Assembly (NCBI RefSeq): GCF_051020955.1
Contig: NW_027476390.1
Location: forward strand, 186,001-250,000
DNA length: 64,000 nt
Direction: 5' to 3'
Source: Megalopta genalis
Lineage: Eukaryota > Arthropoda > Insecta > Hymenoptera > Halictidae
In this document: positions 11,341 through 23,265 of the stretch, piece after piece
Layout: each line of letters opens with the position of its first letter
Numbering within the stretch: the first letter of the stretch is position 1
The notes under the pieces: model-generated
Seen by the model: only the letters and a program-made list of their open reading frames with translations
Told to the model about the DNA's origin: nothing
The model's database searches: none
Translations under genes and position numbers: made by a program

Positions 11341-12842
11341 GAAGCTAAATCATTCGCTTCGCATGGATTTGAAGCTAAGCCATCAACTTCGCGTTGACTT
11401 GATGCTAAATCATGTGTTTCGCATGGATTTGAAGCTAACTCGTTTGTTTCGCATGCAGTTGAAACTGAATCATGAATATCACAAGTATTTGAAGTTAAAC
11501 AATTTGTTTCGCATGGTTTCGAAGATAATCCATATACTTCGCATTGATTTGAAGCTAAATCATGTGTTTCGCATGGGTTTGAAGCTAACTCGTTTGTTTC
11601 GCCTGCATTTGAAGCTATATCACTTATATTCACAAGTATGTGAAGCTAAATCATTCGCTGCGCATGGATTTGAAGCTAAGCCATCAACTTCGCGTTGACT
11701 TGATGCTAAATCATGTGTTTCGCATGGATTTGAAGCTAACTCGTTTGTTTCGCATGCAGTTGAAACTGAATCATGAATATCACAAGCATTTGAAGCTAAT
11801 CTATTCGTTTCGCATGGATTCGAAGATAACCCTTCTTCTTCGCATTGATTTGAAGCTAAATCATGTGATTCGCATGGATTTGAAGCTAACTCGTTTGTTT
11901 CGCATGCTGTTGAAGCTAAATCATGTATATCACAAGTATTTGAAGCTAATCCATTTGTTTCGCATGGTTTCGAAGATAAGCCTTCTACTTCGCATTGATT
12001 TTAATCTAAATCATGTGTTTCGCATGGATTTGAAGCTAACTCGTTTGTTTCGCATGCAGTTGAAGCTGAATCATGAATATCACAAGTATTTGAAGCTAAT
12101 CTATTCGTTTCGCATGGATTCGAAGATAACCCTTCTTCTTCGCATTGATTTGAAGCTAAATCATGTGTTTCGCATGGATTTGAAGCTAACTCGTTTGTTT
12201 CGCATGCTGTTGAAGCTAAATCATGTATATCACAAGTATGTGAAGCTAATCCATTTGTTTCGCATGGTTTCGAAGATAAGCCTTCTACTTCGCATTGATT
12301 TGCAGATAAATCATGTGTTTCGCATGGATTTGAATCTAACTCGTTTGTTTCGCATGCTGTTGGAACTAAATCATGTATATCACAAGTATTTGAAGCTATA
12401 TCATTTGTTTCGCATGGATTCGAAGATAAGCCTCCTACTTCGCATTGATTTGAAGCTAAATCATGTGTTTCGCATGGATTTGAATCTAACTCGTTTGTTT
12501 CGCATGCTGTTGAAGTTAAATCATGTATATCACATGTATTTGAAGCTATATCATTTGTTTCGCAAAGATTCGAAAATAACCCTTCTAATTCGCATTCATT
12601 GGAACCTAAATCATGTGTTTCGCATGGATTTGAAGCTAACTCGTTTGTTTCGCATGCTGTTGAAGCTAAATCATGTATATCACAAGTATTTGAAGTTAAA
12701 CAATTTGTTTCGCATGGTTTCGAAGATAATCCATATACTTCGCATCGATTTGAAGCTAAATCATGTGTTTCGCATGGGTTTGACGCTAACTCGTTTGTTT
12801 CGCCTGCATTTGAAGCTATATCACTTAAATTCACAAGTATGT
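11341..12842. repeat. Blocks of 2 and 8 pentamers
   Basis: The blocks end at 11641 and 12842. The 8-pentamer block matches 26-1226 (offset 11,616) and 28068-29269 (offset 16,426). With the 28-kb copy it shares TCATGTGATTCGCATGG near 11,867 and 28,293, a variant absent from the copy at 0 kb. The 11.6 and 28.1 kb copies are therefore the closer pair. Confidence 0.87.
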
Positions 12843-14554
12843 GAAGCAAAATCATTCGCTTCGCATGTATTTGAAGCTAAGCCATCAACTTCGCGTTGAC
12901 TTGATGCTAAATCATGTGTTTCGCATGGATTTGAAGCTAACTCGTTTGTTTCGCATGCTGTTGAAGCTAAATCATGTATATCACAAGTATATGAAGCTAA
13001 TCCATTTGTTTCGCATGGTTTCGAAGATAAGCCTTCTACTTCGCATTGATTTGCAGATAAATCATGTGTTTCGCATGGATTTGAATCTAACTCGTTTGTT
13101 TCGCATGCTGTTGGAACTAAATCATGTATGTCACATGTATTTGAAGCTAAACCATTTGATTCCCATGGATTTGAAGCTAAGCTTTCTACTTAGCATTGAT
13201 TTGAAGATAAATCATGTTTTTCGCTTGGACTTGAAGTTAACTCGTTTGCTTCGCATGCTGTTGAAGCTAAATCATGTATATCACAAGTATTTGAAGCTAT
13301 ATCATATGTTTTTCGCATGGATTCGAAGATAAGCCTCCTACTTCGCATTGATTTGAAGATAAATCATGTGTTTCGCATGGATTTGAATCTATCTCGTTTG
13401 TTTCGCATGCTGTTGGAACTAAATCATGTATATCACAAGTATTTGAAGCTATATCATTTGTTTCGCATTTATTCGAAGATAAGCCTTCTACTTCGCATTG
13501 ATTTTAATCTAAATCATGTGTTTTGCATGGATTTGAAGCTAACTCGTTTGTTTCGCATGCAGTTGAAGCTGAATCATGTATATCACAAGTATTTGAAGCT
13601 AAACCATTTGATTCCCATGGATTTGAAGCTAAGCTTTCTACTTAGCATTGATTTGAAGATAAATCATGTTTTTCGCTTGGACTTGAAGTTAACTCGTTTG
13701 CTTCGCATGCTGTTGAAGCTAAATCATGTATATCACAAGTATTTGAAGCTATATCATATGTTTCGCATGGATTCGAAGATAAGCCTCCTACTTCGCATTG
13801 ATTTGAAGATAAATCATGTGTTTCGCATGGATTTGAATCTAACTCGTTTGTTTCGCATGCTGTTGGAACTAAATCATGTATATCACAAGTATTTGAAGCT
13901 AACTCGTTTGTTTCGCATGCAGTTGAAGCTGAATCATGTATATCACAAGTATTTGAAGCTAAACCATTTGAATCCCATGGATTTGAAGCTAAGCTTTCTA
14001 CTTAGCATTGATTTGAAGATAAATCATGTTTTTCGCTTGGACTTGAAGTTAACTCGTTTATTTCGCATGCTGTTGAAGCTCAATCATGTATACCACAAGT
14101 ATATGAAGCTAATCCAATTGTTCGCATGGATTCGAAGATAAGCCTTCTACTTCGCATTGATTTGAAGCTAAATCATGTGTTTCGCATGGATTTGAATCTA
14201 ACTCGTTTGTTTCGCATGCTGTTGAAGTTAAATCATGTATATCACATGTATTTGAAGCTATATCATTTGTTTCGCATGGATTCGAAGATAACCCTTCTAA
14301 TTCGCATTCATTAGAACCTAAATCATGTGTTTTGCATGGATTTGAAGCTAACTCGTTTGTTTTGCATGCTGTTGAAGCTAAATCATGTATATCACAAGTA
14401 TTTGAAGTTAAACAATTTGTTTCGCATGGTTTCGAAGATAATCCATATACTTCGCATTGATTTGAAGCTAAATCATGTGTTTCGCATGGGTTTGAAGCTA
14501 ACTCGTTTGTTTCGCCTTCATTTGAAGCTATATCACTTATATTCACAAGTATGT
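12843..14554. repeat. 11.4-pentamer block with BC phase slip, copy 2
   Basis: The block is 1,712 bp. It has the doubled B-C pair at 13895-13954 and the one-base loss near 14,121, as in copy 1. It also has a two-base gain, CATATGTTTTTCGC, near 13,309, shared with copy 3 at about 29,730 but not with copy 1. This supports the order copy 1, then the ancestor of copies 2 and 3. Confidence 0.88.
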
Positions 14555-15605
14555 GAAGCTAAATCATTCGTTTCGCATGGATTTGAAGCTAAGCCATCAA
14601 CTTCGCGTTGACTTGATGCTAAATCATGTGTTTCGCATGGATTTGAAGCTAACTCGTTTGTTTCGCATGCTGTTGAAGCTGAATCATGTATATCACAAGT
14701 ATTTGTAGCTATATCATATGTTTCGCATGGATTCGAAGATAACCCTTCTAATTCGCATTGATTTGAAGCTAAATCATGTGTTTCGCATGGATTTGAAGCT
14801 AACTCGTTTGTTTCGCATGCTGTTGAAGCTAAATCATGTATATCACAAGTATGTGAAGCTAATCCATTTGTTTCGCATGGTTTCGAAGATAAGCCTTCTA
14901 CTTCGCATTGATTTGCAGATAAATCATGTGTTTCGCATGGATTTGAATCTAACTCGTTTGTTTCGCATGCTGTTGAAGCTGAATCATGTATATCACAAGT
15001 ATTTGAAGCTAAACCATTTGATTCCCATGGATTTGAAGCTAAGCTTTCTACTTAGCATTGATTTGAAGATAAATCATGTTTTTCGCTTGGACTTGAAGTT
15101 AACTCGTTTGCTTCGCATGCTGTTGAAGCTAAATCGTGTATATCACAAGTATTTGAAGCTATATCATATGTTTCGCATGGATTCGAAGATAAGCCTCCTA
15201 CTTCGCATTGATTTGAAGCTAAATCATGTGTTTCGCATGGATTTGAATCTAACTCGTTTGTTTCGGATGCTGTTGAAGTTAAATCATGTATATCACATGT
15301 ATTTGAAGCTATATCATTTGTTTCGCATGGATTCGAAAATAACCCTTCTAATTCGCATTCATTGGAACCTAAATCATGTGTTTCGCATGGATTTGAAGCT
15401 AACTCGTTTGTTTCGCATGCTGTTGAAGCTAAATCATGTATATCACAAGTATTTGAAGTTAAACAATTTGTTTCGCATGGTTTCGAAGATAATCCATATA
15501 CTTCGCATCGATTTGAAGCTAAATCATGTGTTTCGCATGGGTTTGAAGCTAACTCGTTTGTTTCGCCTGCATTTGAAGCTATATCACTTAAATTCACAAA
15601 TATGT
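14555..15605. repeat. 7-pentamer block
   Basis: The block is 1,051 bp, seven pentamers plus the marker base. From about 14.79 to 15.9 kb it matches 42.32-43.43 kb at 27,530 bp offset. It also matches 31.96-33.07 kb at about 17,168 bp, allowing for the small indels in that copy. All three carry GTTTCGGATGCTGTTG, a loss of the usual CGCATGC in one B monomer. Confidence 0.85.
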
Positions 15606-17409
15606 GAAGCTAAATCATTCGCTTCGCATGGATTTGAAGCTAAGCCATCAACTTCGCGTTGACTTGATGCTAAATCATGTGTTTCGCATGGATTTGAAGC
15701 TAACTCGTTTGTTTCGCATGCTGTTGAAGCTAAATCATGTATATCACAAGTATTTGAAGTTAAACAATTTCTTTCGCATGGTTTCGAAGGTAATCCATAT
15801 ACTTCGCATTGATTTGAAGCTAAATCATGTGTTTCGCATGGGTTTGAAGCTAACTCGTTTGTTTCGCCTGCATTTGAAGCTATATCACTTAAATTCACAA
15901 ATATGTGAAGCTAAATCATTCGCTTCGCATGGATTTGAAGCTAAGCCTTCTACTTCGCATTGATTTGAAGCTAAATCATGTGTTTCGCATGGATTTGAAT
16001 CTAACTCGTTTGTTTCGCATGCTGTTGAAGTTAAATCATGTATATCACATGTGTTTGAAGCTATATCATTTGTTTCGCATGGATTCGAAGATAACCCTTC
16101 TAATTCGCATTCATTGGAACCTAAATCATGTGTTTCGCATGGATTTGAAGCTAACTCGTTTGTTTCGCATGCTGTTGAAGCTAGATCATGTATATCACAA
16201 GTATTTGAAGTTAAACAATTTGTTTCGCATGGTTTCGAAGATAATCCATATACATCGCATTGATTTGAAGCTAAATCATGTCTTTCGCATGGGTTTGAAG
16301 CTAACTCGTTTGTTTCGCCTGCATTTGGAGCTATATCACTTATATTCACAAGTATGTGAAGCTAAATCATTCGCTTCGCATGGATTTGAAGCTAAGCCAT
16401 CAACTTCGCGTTGACTTGATGCTAAATCATGTGTTTCGCATGGATTTGAAGCTAACTCGTTTGTTTCGCATGCTGTTGAAGCTAAATCATGTATATCACA
16501 AGTATTTGAAGTTAAACAATTTGTTTCGCATGGTTTCGAAGATAATCCATATACTTCGCATTGATTTGAAGCTAAATCATGTGTTTCGCATGGGTTTGAA
16601 GCTAACTCGTTTGTTTCGCCTGCATTTGAAGCTATATCACTTATATTCACAAGTATGTGAAGCTAAATCATTCGCTGCGCATGGATTTGAAGCTAAGCCA
16701 TCAACTTCGCGTTGACTTGATGCTAAATCATGTGTTTCGCATGGATTTGAAGCTAACTCGTTTGTTTCGCATGCAGTTGAAACTGAATCATGAATATCAC
16801 AAGCATTTGAAGCTAATCTATTCGTTTCGCATGGATTCGAAGATAAGCCTTCTACTTCGCATTGATTTTAATCTAAATCATGTGTTTCGCATGGATTTGA
16901 AGCTAACTCGTTTGCTTCGCATGCAGTTGAAGCTGAATCATGAATATCACAAGTATTTGAAGCTAATCTATTCGTTTCGCATGGATTCGAAGATAACCTT
17001 TCTTCTTCGCATTGATTTGAAGCTAAATCATGTGTTTCGCATGGATTTGAAGCTAACTCGTTTGTTTCGCATGCTGTTGAAGCTAAATCATGTATATCAC
17101 AAGTATGTGAAGCTAATCCATTTGTTTCGCATGGTTTCGAAGATAAGCCTTCTACTTCGCATTCATTGGAACCTAAATCATGTGTTTCGCATGGATTTGA
17201 AGCTAACTCGTTTGTTTCGCATGCTGTTGAAGCTAAATCATGTATATCACAAGTATTTGAAGTTAAACAATTTGTTTCGCATGGTTTCGAAGATAATCCA
17301 TATACTTCGCATCGATTTGAAGCTAAATCATGTGTTTCGCATGGGTTTGAAGCTAACTCGTTTGTTTCGCCTGCATTTGAAGCTATATCACTTAAATTCA
17401 CAAATATGT
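15606..17409. repeat. 1,804-bp superblock (2-3-2-5 pentamers), copy 1
   Basis: Markers end at 15906, 16357, 16658 and 17409, giving spacings of 301, 451, 301 and 751 bp. The same series of spacings repeats at once in 17410-19213. The marker ending at 15906 lacks the usual CCATCAACTTCGCGTTGA monomer and goes straight to CCTTCTACTTCGCATTG, a chimeric join also found at 17710 and 33074. The first three blocks also recur at 32774-33826 (offset 17,168). Confidence 0.88.
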
Positions 17410-19213
17410 GAAGCTAAATCATTCGCTTCGCATGGATTTTAAGCTAAGCCATCAACTTCGCGTTGACTTGATGCTAAATCATGTGTTTCGCATGGATTTG
17501 AAGCTAACTCGTTTGTTTCGCATGCTGTTGAAGCTAAATCATGTATATCACAAGTATTTGAAGTTAAACAATTTCTTTCGCATGGTTTCGAAGGTAATCC
17601 ATATACTTCGCATTGATTTGAAGCTAAATCATGTGTTTCGCATGGGTTTGAAGCTAACTCGTTTGTTTCGCCTGCATTTGAAGCTATATCACTTAAATTC
17701 ACAAATATGTGAAGCTAAATCATTCGCTTCGCATGGATTTGAAGCTAAGCCTTCTACTTCGCATTGATTTGAAGCTAAATCATGTGTTTCGCATGGATTT
17801 GAATCTAACTCGTTTGTTTCGCATGCTGTTGAAGTTAAATCATGTATATCACATGTATTTGAAGCTATATCATTTGTTTCGCATGGATTCGAAGATAACC
17901 CTTCTAATTCGCATTCATTGGAACCTAAATCATGTGTTTCGCATGGATTTGAAGCTAACTCGTTTGTTTCGCATGCTGTTGAAGCTAGATCATGTATATC
18001 ACAAGTATTTGAAGTTAAACAATTTGTTTCGCATGGTTTCGAAGATAATCCATATACATCGCATTGATTTGAAGCTAAATCATGTCTTTCGCATGGGTTT
18101 GAAGCTAACTCGTTTGTTTCGCCTGCATTTGAAGCTATATCACTTATATTCACAAGTATGTGAAGCTAAATCATTCGCTTCGCATGGATTTGAAGCTAAG
18201 CCATCAACTTCGCGTTGACTTGATGCTAAATCATGTGTTTCGCATGGATTTGAAGCTAACTCGTTTGTTTCGCATGCTGTTGAAGCTAAATCATGTATAT
18301 CACAAGTATTTGAAGTTAAAAAATTTGTTTCGCATGGTTTCGAAGATAATCCATATACTTCGCATTGATTTGAAGCTAAATCATGTGTTTCGCATGGGTT
18401 TGAAGCTAACTCGTTTGTTTCGCCTGCATTTGAAGCTATATCACTTATATTCACAAGTATGTGAAGCTAAATCATTCGCTGCGCATGGATTTGAAGCTAA
18501 GCCATCAACTTCGCGTTGACTTGATGCTAAATCATGTGTTTCGCATGGATTTGAAGCTAACTCGTTTGTTTCGCATGCAGTTGAAACTGAATCATGAATA
18601 TCACAAGCATTTGAAGCTAATCTATTCGTTTCGCATGGATTCGAAGATAACCCTTCTTCTTCGCATTGATTTGAAGCTAAATCATGTGTTTCGCATGGAT
18701 TTGAAGCTAACTCGTTTGTTTCGCATGCTGTTGAAGCTAAATCATGTATATCACAAGTATTTGAAGCTAATCCATTTGTTTCGCATGGTTTCGAAGATAA
18801 GCCTTCTACTTCGCATTGATTTTAATCTAAATCATATGTTTCGCATGGATTTGAAGCTAACTCGTTTGTTTCGCATGCAGTTGAAGCTGAATCATGAATA
18901 TCACAAGTATTTGAAGCTAATCTATTCGTTTCGCATGGATTCGAAGATAACCCTTCTTCTTCGCATTCATTGGAATCTAAATCATGTGTTTCGCATGGAT
19001 TTGAAGCTAACTCGTTTGTTTCGCATGCTGTTGAAGCTAAATCATGTATATCACAAGTATTTGAAGTTAAACAATTTGTTTCGCATGGTTTCGAAGATAA
19101 TCCATATACTTCGCATCGATTTGAAGCTAAATCATGTGTTTCGCATGGGTTTGACGCTAACTCGTTTGTTTCGCCTGCATTTGAAGCTATATCACTTAAA
19201 TTCACAAGTATGT
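17410..19213. repeat. 1,804-bp superblock (2-3-2-5 pentamers), copy 2
   Basis: Spacings are identical to copy 1 (301, 451, 301, 751). The first 1.05 kb is nearly the same as copy 1, with private changes such as TTTTAAGCTAAGCC near 17,440 and GTTAAAAAATTTG near 18,317. The last 5-pentamer block differs internally (for example CTTCTTCTTCGC near 18,655 against CTTCTACTTCGC near 16,852). Its length is conserved although its composition has been exchanged. Confidence 0.85.
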
Positions 19214-21314
19214 GAAGCAAAATCATTCGCTTCGCATGTATTTGAAGCTAAGCCATCAACTTCGCGTTGACTTGATGCTAAATCATGTGTTTCGCATGGA
19301 TTTGAAGCTAACTCGTTTGTTTCGCATGCTGTTGAAGCTAAATCATGTATATCACAAGTATATGAAGCTAATCCATTTGTTTCGCATGGTTTCGAAGATA
19401 AGCCTTCTACTTCGCATTGATTTGCAGATAAATCATGTGTTTCGCATGGATTTGAATCTAACTCGTTTGTTTCGCATGCTGTTGGAACTAAATCATGTAT
19501 GTCACATGTATTTGAAGCTAAACCATTTGATTCCCATGGATTTGAAGCTAAGCTTTCTACTTAGCATTGATTTGAAGATAAATCATGTTTTTCGCTTGGA
19601 CTTGAAGTTAACTCGTTTGCTTCGCATGCTGTTGAAGCTAAATCATGTATATCACAAGTATTTGAAGCTATATCATATGTTTCGCATGGATTCGAAGATA
19701 AGCCTCCTACTTCGCATTGATTTGAAGATAAATCATGTGTTTCGCATGGATTTGAATCTATCTCGTTTGTTTCGCATGCTGTTGGAACTAAATCATGTAT
19801 ATCACAAGTATTTGAAGCTATATCATTTGTTTCGCATTTATTCGAAGATAAGCCTTCTACTTCGCATTGATTTTAATCTAAATCATGTGTTTTGCATGGA
19901 TTTGAAGCTAACTCGTTTGTTTCGCATGCAGTTGAAGCTGAATCATGTATATCACAAGTATTTGAAGCTAAACCATTTGATTCCCATGGATTTGAAGCTA
20001 AGCTTTCTACTTAGCATTGATTTGAAGATAAATCATGTTTTTCGCTTGGACTTGAAGTTAACTCGTTTGCTTCGCATGCTGTTGAAGCTAAATCATGTAT
20101 ATCACAAGTATTTGAAGCTATATCATATGTTTCGCATGGATTCGAAGATAAGCCTCCTACTTCGCATTGATTTGAAGATAAATCATGTGTTTCGCATGGA
20201 TTTGAATCTATCTCGTTTGTTTCGCATGCTGTTGGAACTAAATCATGTATATCACAAGTATTTGAAGCTATATCATTTGTTTCGCATTTATTCGAAGATA
20301 AGCCTTCTACTTCGCATTGATTTTAATCTAAATCATGTGTTTTGCATGGATTTGAAGCTAACTCGTCTGTTTCGCATGCAGTTGAAGCTGAATCATGTAT
20401 ATCACAAGTATTTGAAGCTAAACCATTTGATTCCCATGGATTTGAAGCTAAGCTTTCTACTTAGCATTGATTTGAAGATAAATCATGTTTTTCGCTTGGA
20501 CTTGAAGTTAACTCGTTTGCTTCGCATGCTGTTGAAGCTAAATCATGTATATCACAAGTATTTGAAGCTATATCATATGTTTCGCATGGATTCGAAGATA
20601 AGCCTCCTACTTCGCATTGATTTGAAGCTAAATCATGTGTTTCGCATGGATTTGAATCTAACTCGTTTGTTTCGCATGCTGTTGAAGTTAAATCATGTAT
20701 ATCACATGTATTTGAAGCTATATCATTTGTTTCGCATGGATTCGAAGATAACCCTTCTAATTCGCATTCATTAGAACCTAAATCATGTGTTTTGCATGGA
20801 TTTGAAGCTAACTCGTTTGTTTTGCATGCTGTTGAAGCTAAATCATGTATATCACAAGTATTTGAAGTTAAACAATTTGTTTCGCATGGTTTCGAAGATA
20901 ATCCATATACTTCGCATCGATTTGAAGCTAAATCATGTGTTTCGCATGGGTTTGAAGCTAACTCGTTTGTTTCGCATTCTGTTGAAGCTAAATCAAGTGT
21001 ATCACAAGTATTTGAAGCCAATCCATTTGCTTCGCATGGATTCGAAGATCAGCCTTCTACTTCGCATTGATTAGATGATAAATCATATGTTTCGCATGGA
21101 TTTGAAGCTAACTCGTTTGCTTCGCATGCTATTGAAGCTAAATCAAGTGTATCACAAGTATTTGAAGCTAAACCATTTGTTTCGCATGGATTCGAAGATT
21201 AGCCTTCTACTTCGCATTGATTAGATGCTAAATCATGTGTTTAGCATGGGTTTGAAGCTAACTCGTTTGTTTCGCCTGCATTTGAAGCTATATCACTTAT
21301 ATTCACAAGTATGT
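19214..21314. repeat. 14-pentamer block containing a 450-bp tandem duplication
   Basis: The start follows the 3.93 and 12.84 kb blocks, without their BC slip. Between about 19.52 and 20.63 kb a three-pentamer (450-bp) unit repeats about 2.4 times. The only difference I noticed is T to C at 20,367 against 19,917. From about 20.96 kb new variants appear (GCATTCTGTTGAAGC, AAATCAAGTGTATCACAAG, GATTAGATG), which recur near 25.47, 37.69 and 46.9 kb. Confidence 0.86.
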
Positions 21315-23265
21315 GAAGCTAAATCATTCGTTTCGCATGGATTTGAAGCAAAGCCATCAACTTCGCGTTGACTTGATACTAAATCATGTTTTTCGTTTGG
21401 ACTTGAAGCTAACTCGTTTGTTTAGCATGTTGTTGAAGCTAAATCATGTATATCACAAGTATTTGAAGCTATATCATATGTTTCGCATGGATTCGAAGAT
21501 AACCCTTCTAATTCGCATTGATTTGAAGCTAAATCTTGTGTTTCGCATGGATTTGAAGCTAACTCGTTTGTTTCGCATGCTGTTGAAGCTAAGTCATGTA
21601 TATCACAAGTATTTGAAGCTAAACCATTTGATTCGCATGGATTCGAAGATAAGCCTCCTACATCGCATTGATTTGAAGCTAAATCATGTGTTCGCATGGA
21701 TTTGAAGCTAACTCGTTTCTTTCGCATGCTGTTGAAGCTAAATCATGTATATCACAAGTATTTGAAGCTATTTCATATGTTTCGCATGGATTCGAAGATA
21801 ACCCTTCTAATTCGCATTGATTTGAAGCTAAATCATTCGTTACGCATGGATTTGAAGCTAAGCCATAAACTTCGCGTTGAATTGATGCTAAATCATGTTT
21901 TTCGTTTGGACTTGAAGCTAACTCCTTTATTTCGCATGCTGTTGAAGCTAAATCAAGTGTATCACAAGTATTTGAATCCAAATCATGTGTTTCACATGGA
22001 TTTGAAGGTAAATTTTTTTGTTTCGCATGCAGTTGAAGCTGAATCATGTATATCACAAGCATTTGAAGCTAAACTATTCGTTTCGCATGGATTCGAAGAT
22101 AAGCCTTCCACTTCGCATTGATTTCAAGCTAAGTCATGTGTTCCGCATGGATTTGAATCGAACTCGTTTGTTTCGCTTGCTGTTGAAGCTAAATCATGTA
22201 TATCACAAGTATTTGAAGTTAAATCATTCGCTTCGCATGGATTTGAAGCTAAGCCATCAACTTCGCGTTGACTTGATGCTAAATCATGTGTTTCGCATGG
22301 ATTTGAAGCTAACTCGTTTGTTTCGCATGCTGTTGAAGCTGAATCATGTATATCACAAGTATTTGTAGCTATATCATATGTTTCGCATGGATTCGAAGAT
22401 AACCCTTCTAATTCGCATTGATTTGAAGCTAAATCATGTGTTTCGCATGGATTTGACGCTAACTCGTTTGTTTCGCATGCAGTTGAAGCTGAATCATGAA
22501 TATCACAGGTATTTGAAGCTAATCTATTCGTTTCGCATGGATTCGAAGATAACCCTTCTTCTTCGCATTGATTTGAAGCTAAATCATGTGTTTCGCATGG
22601 GTTTGAAGCTAACTCGTTTATTTCGCATGCTGTTGAAGCTAAATCATGTATATCACAAGTATATGAAGCTAATCCATTTGTTTCGCATGGTTTCGAAGAT
22701 AAGCCTTCTACTTCGCATTCATTAGAACCTAAATCATGTGTTTTGCATGGATTTGAAGCTAACTCGTTTGCTTCGCATGCTGTTGAAGCTAAATCATGTA
22801 TATCACAAGTATTTGAAGCTATATCATATGTTTCGCATGGATTCGAAGATAAGCCTCCTACTTCGCATTGATTTGAAGCTAAATCATGTGTTTCGCATGG
22901 ATTTGAATCTAACTCGTTTGTTTCGGATGCTGTTGAAGTTAAATCATGTATATCACATGTATTTGAAGCTATATCATTTGTTTCGCATGGATTCGAAAAT
23001 AACCCTTCTAATTCGCATTCATTGGAACCTAAATCATGTGTTTCGCATGGATTTGAAGCTAACTCGTTTGTTTCGCATGCTGTTGAAGCTAAATCATGTA
23101 TATCACAAGTATTTGAAGTTAAACAATTTGTTTCGCATGGTTTCGAAGATAATCCATATACTTCGCATCGATTTGAAGCTAAATCATGTGTTTCGCATGG
23201 GTTTGAAGCTAACTCGTTTGTTTCGCCTGCATTTGAAGCTATATCACTTAAATTCACAAATATGT
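21315..23265. repeat. 13-pentamer block, two-part
   Basis: The first kilobase (21.31-22.33 kb) matches 25.82, 38.03, 39.68 and 47.19 kb (offsets 4,503, 16,718, 18,369 and 25,875). Shared indels are a lost T in ATGTGTTCGCATGG near 21,690 and a T run, GGTAAATTTTTTTG, near 22,010, which cancel each other. The second part, from about 22.33 kb, matches 34.39-35.33 kb, including TTTGACGCTAACTCG near 22,453. Confidence 0.87.
22124..23257 (-). other. Longest minus-strand Cys-decapeptide frame (377 codons), possible relic coding frame
   Basis: Read on the minus strand, monomers give decapeptides of the form x-x-C-E/D-x-x-x-L-A/S-S: CETHDLASNP (A), CETNELAS (B), CDIHDLAS (C), CETNGLAS (D) and CEVEGLSS (E). 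Cys is present in all five types and is coded TGC or TGT. Leu is always TTA. The frame begins at a GTG in the marker and ends where GATTTCAAGC creates TGA. Elsewhere it is broken by the marker frameshift, by CTTAGCATTG (TAA on the minus strand) or by GATTTTAATC (TAA). Only copies with GCAAAATCATT give an in-frame ATG (for example 385-1239). I recognise no protein family. It could be the ancestral frame, but present copies look non-coding. Confidence 0.2.
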
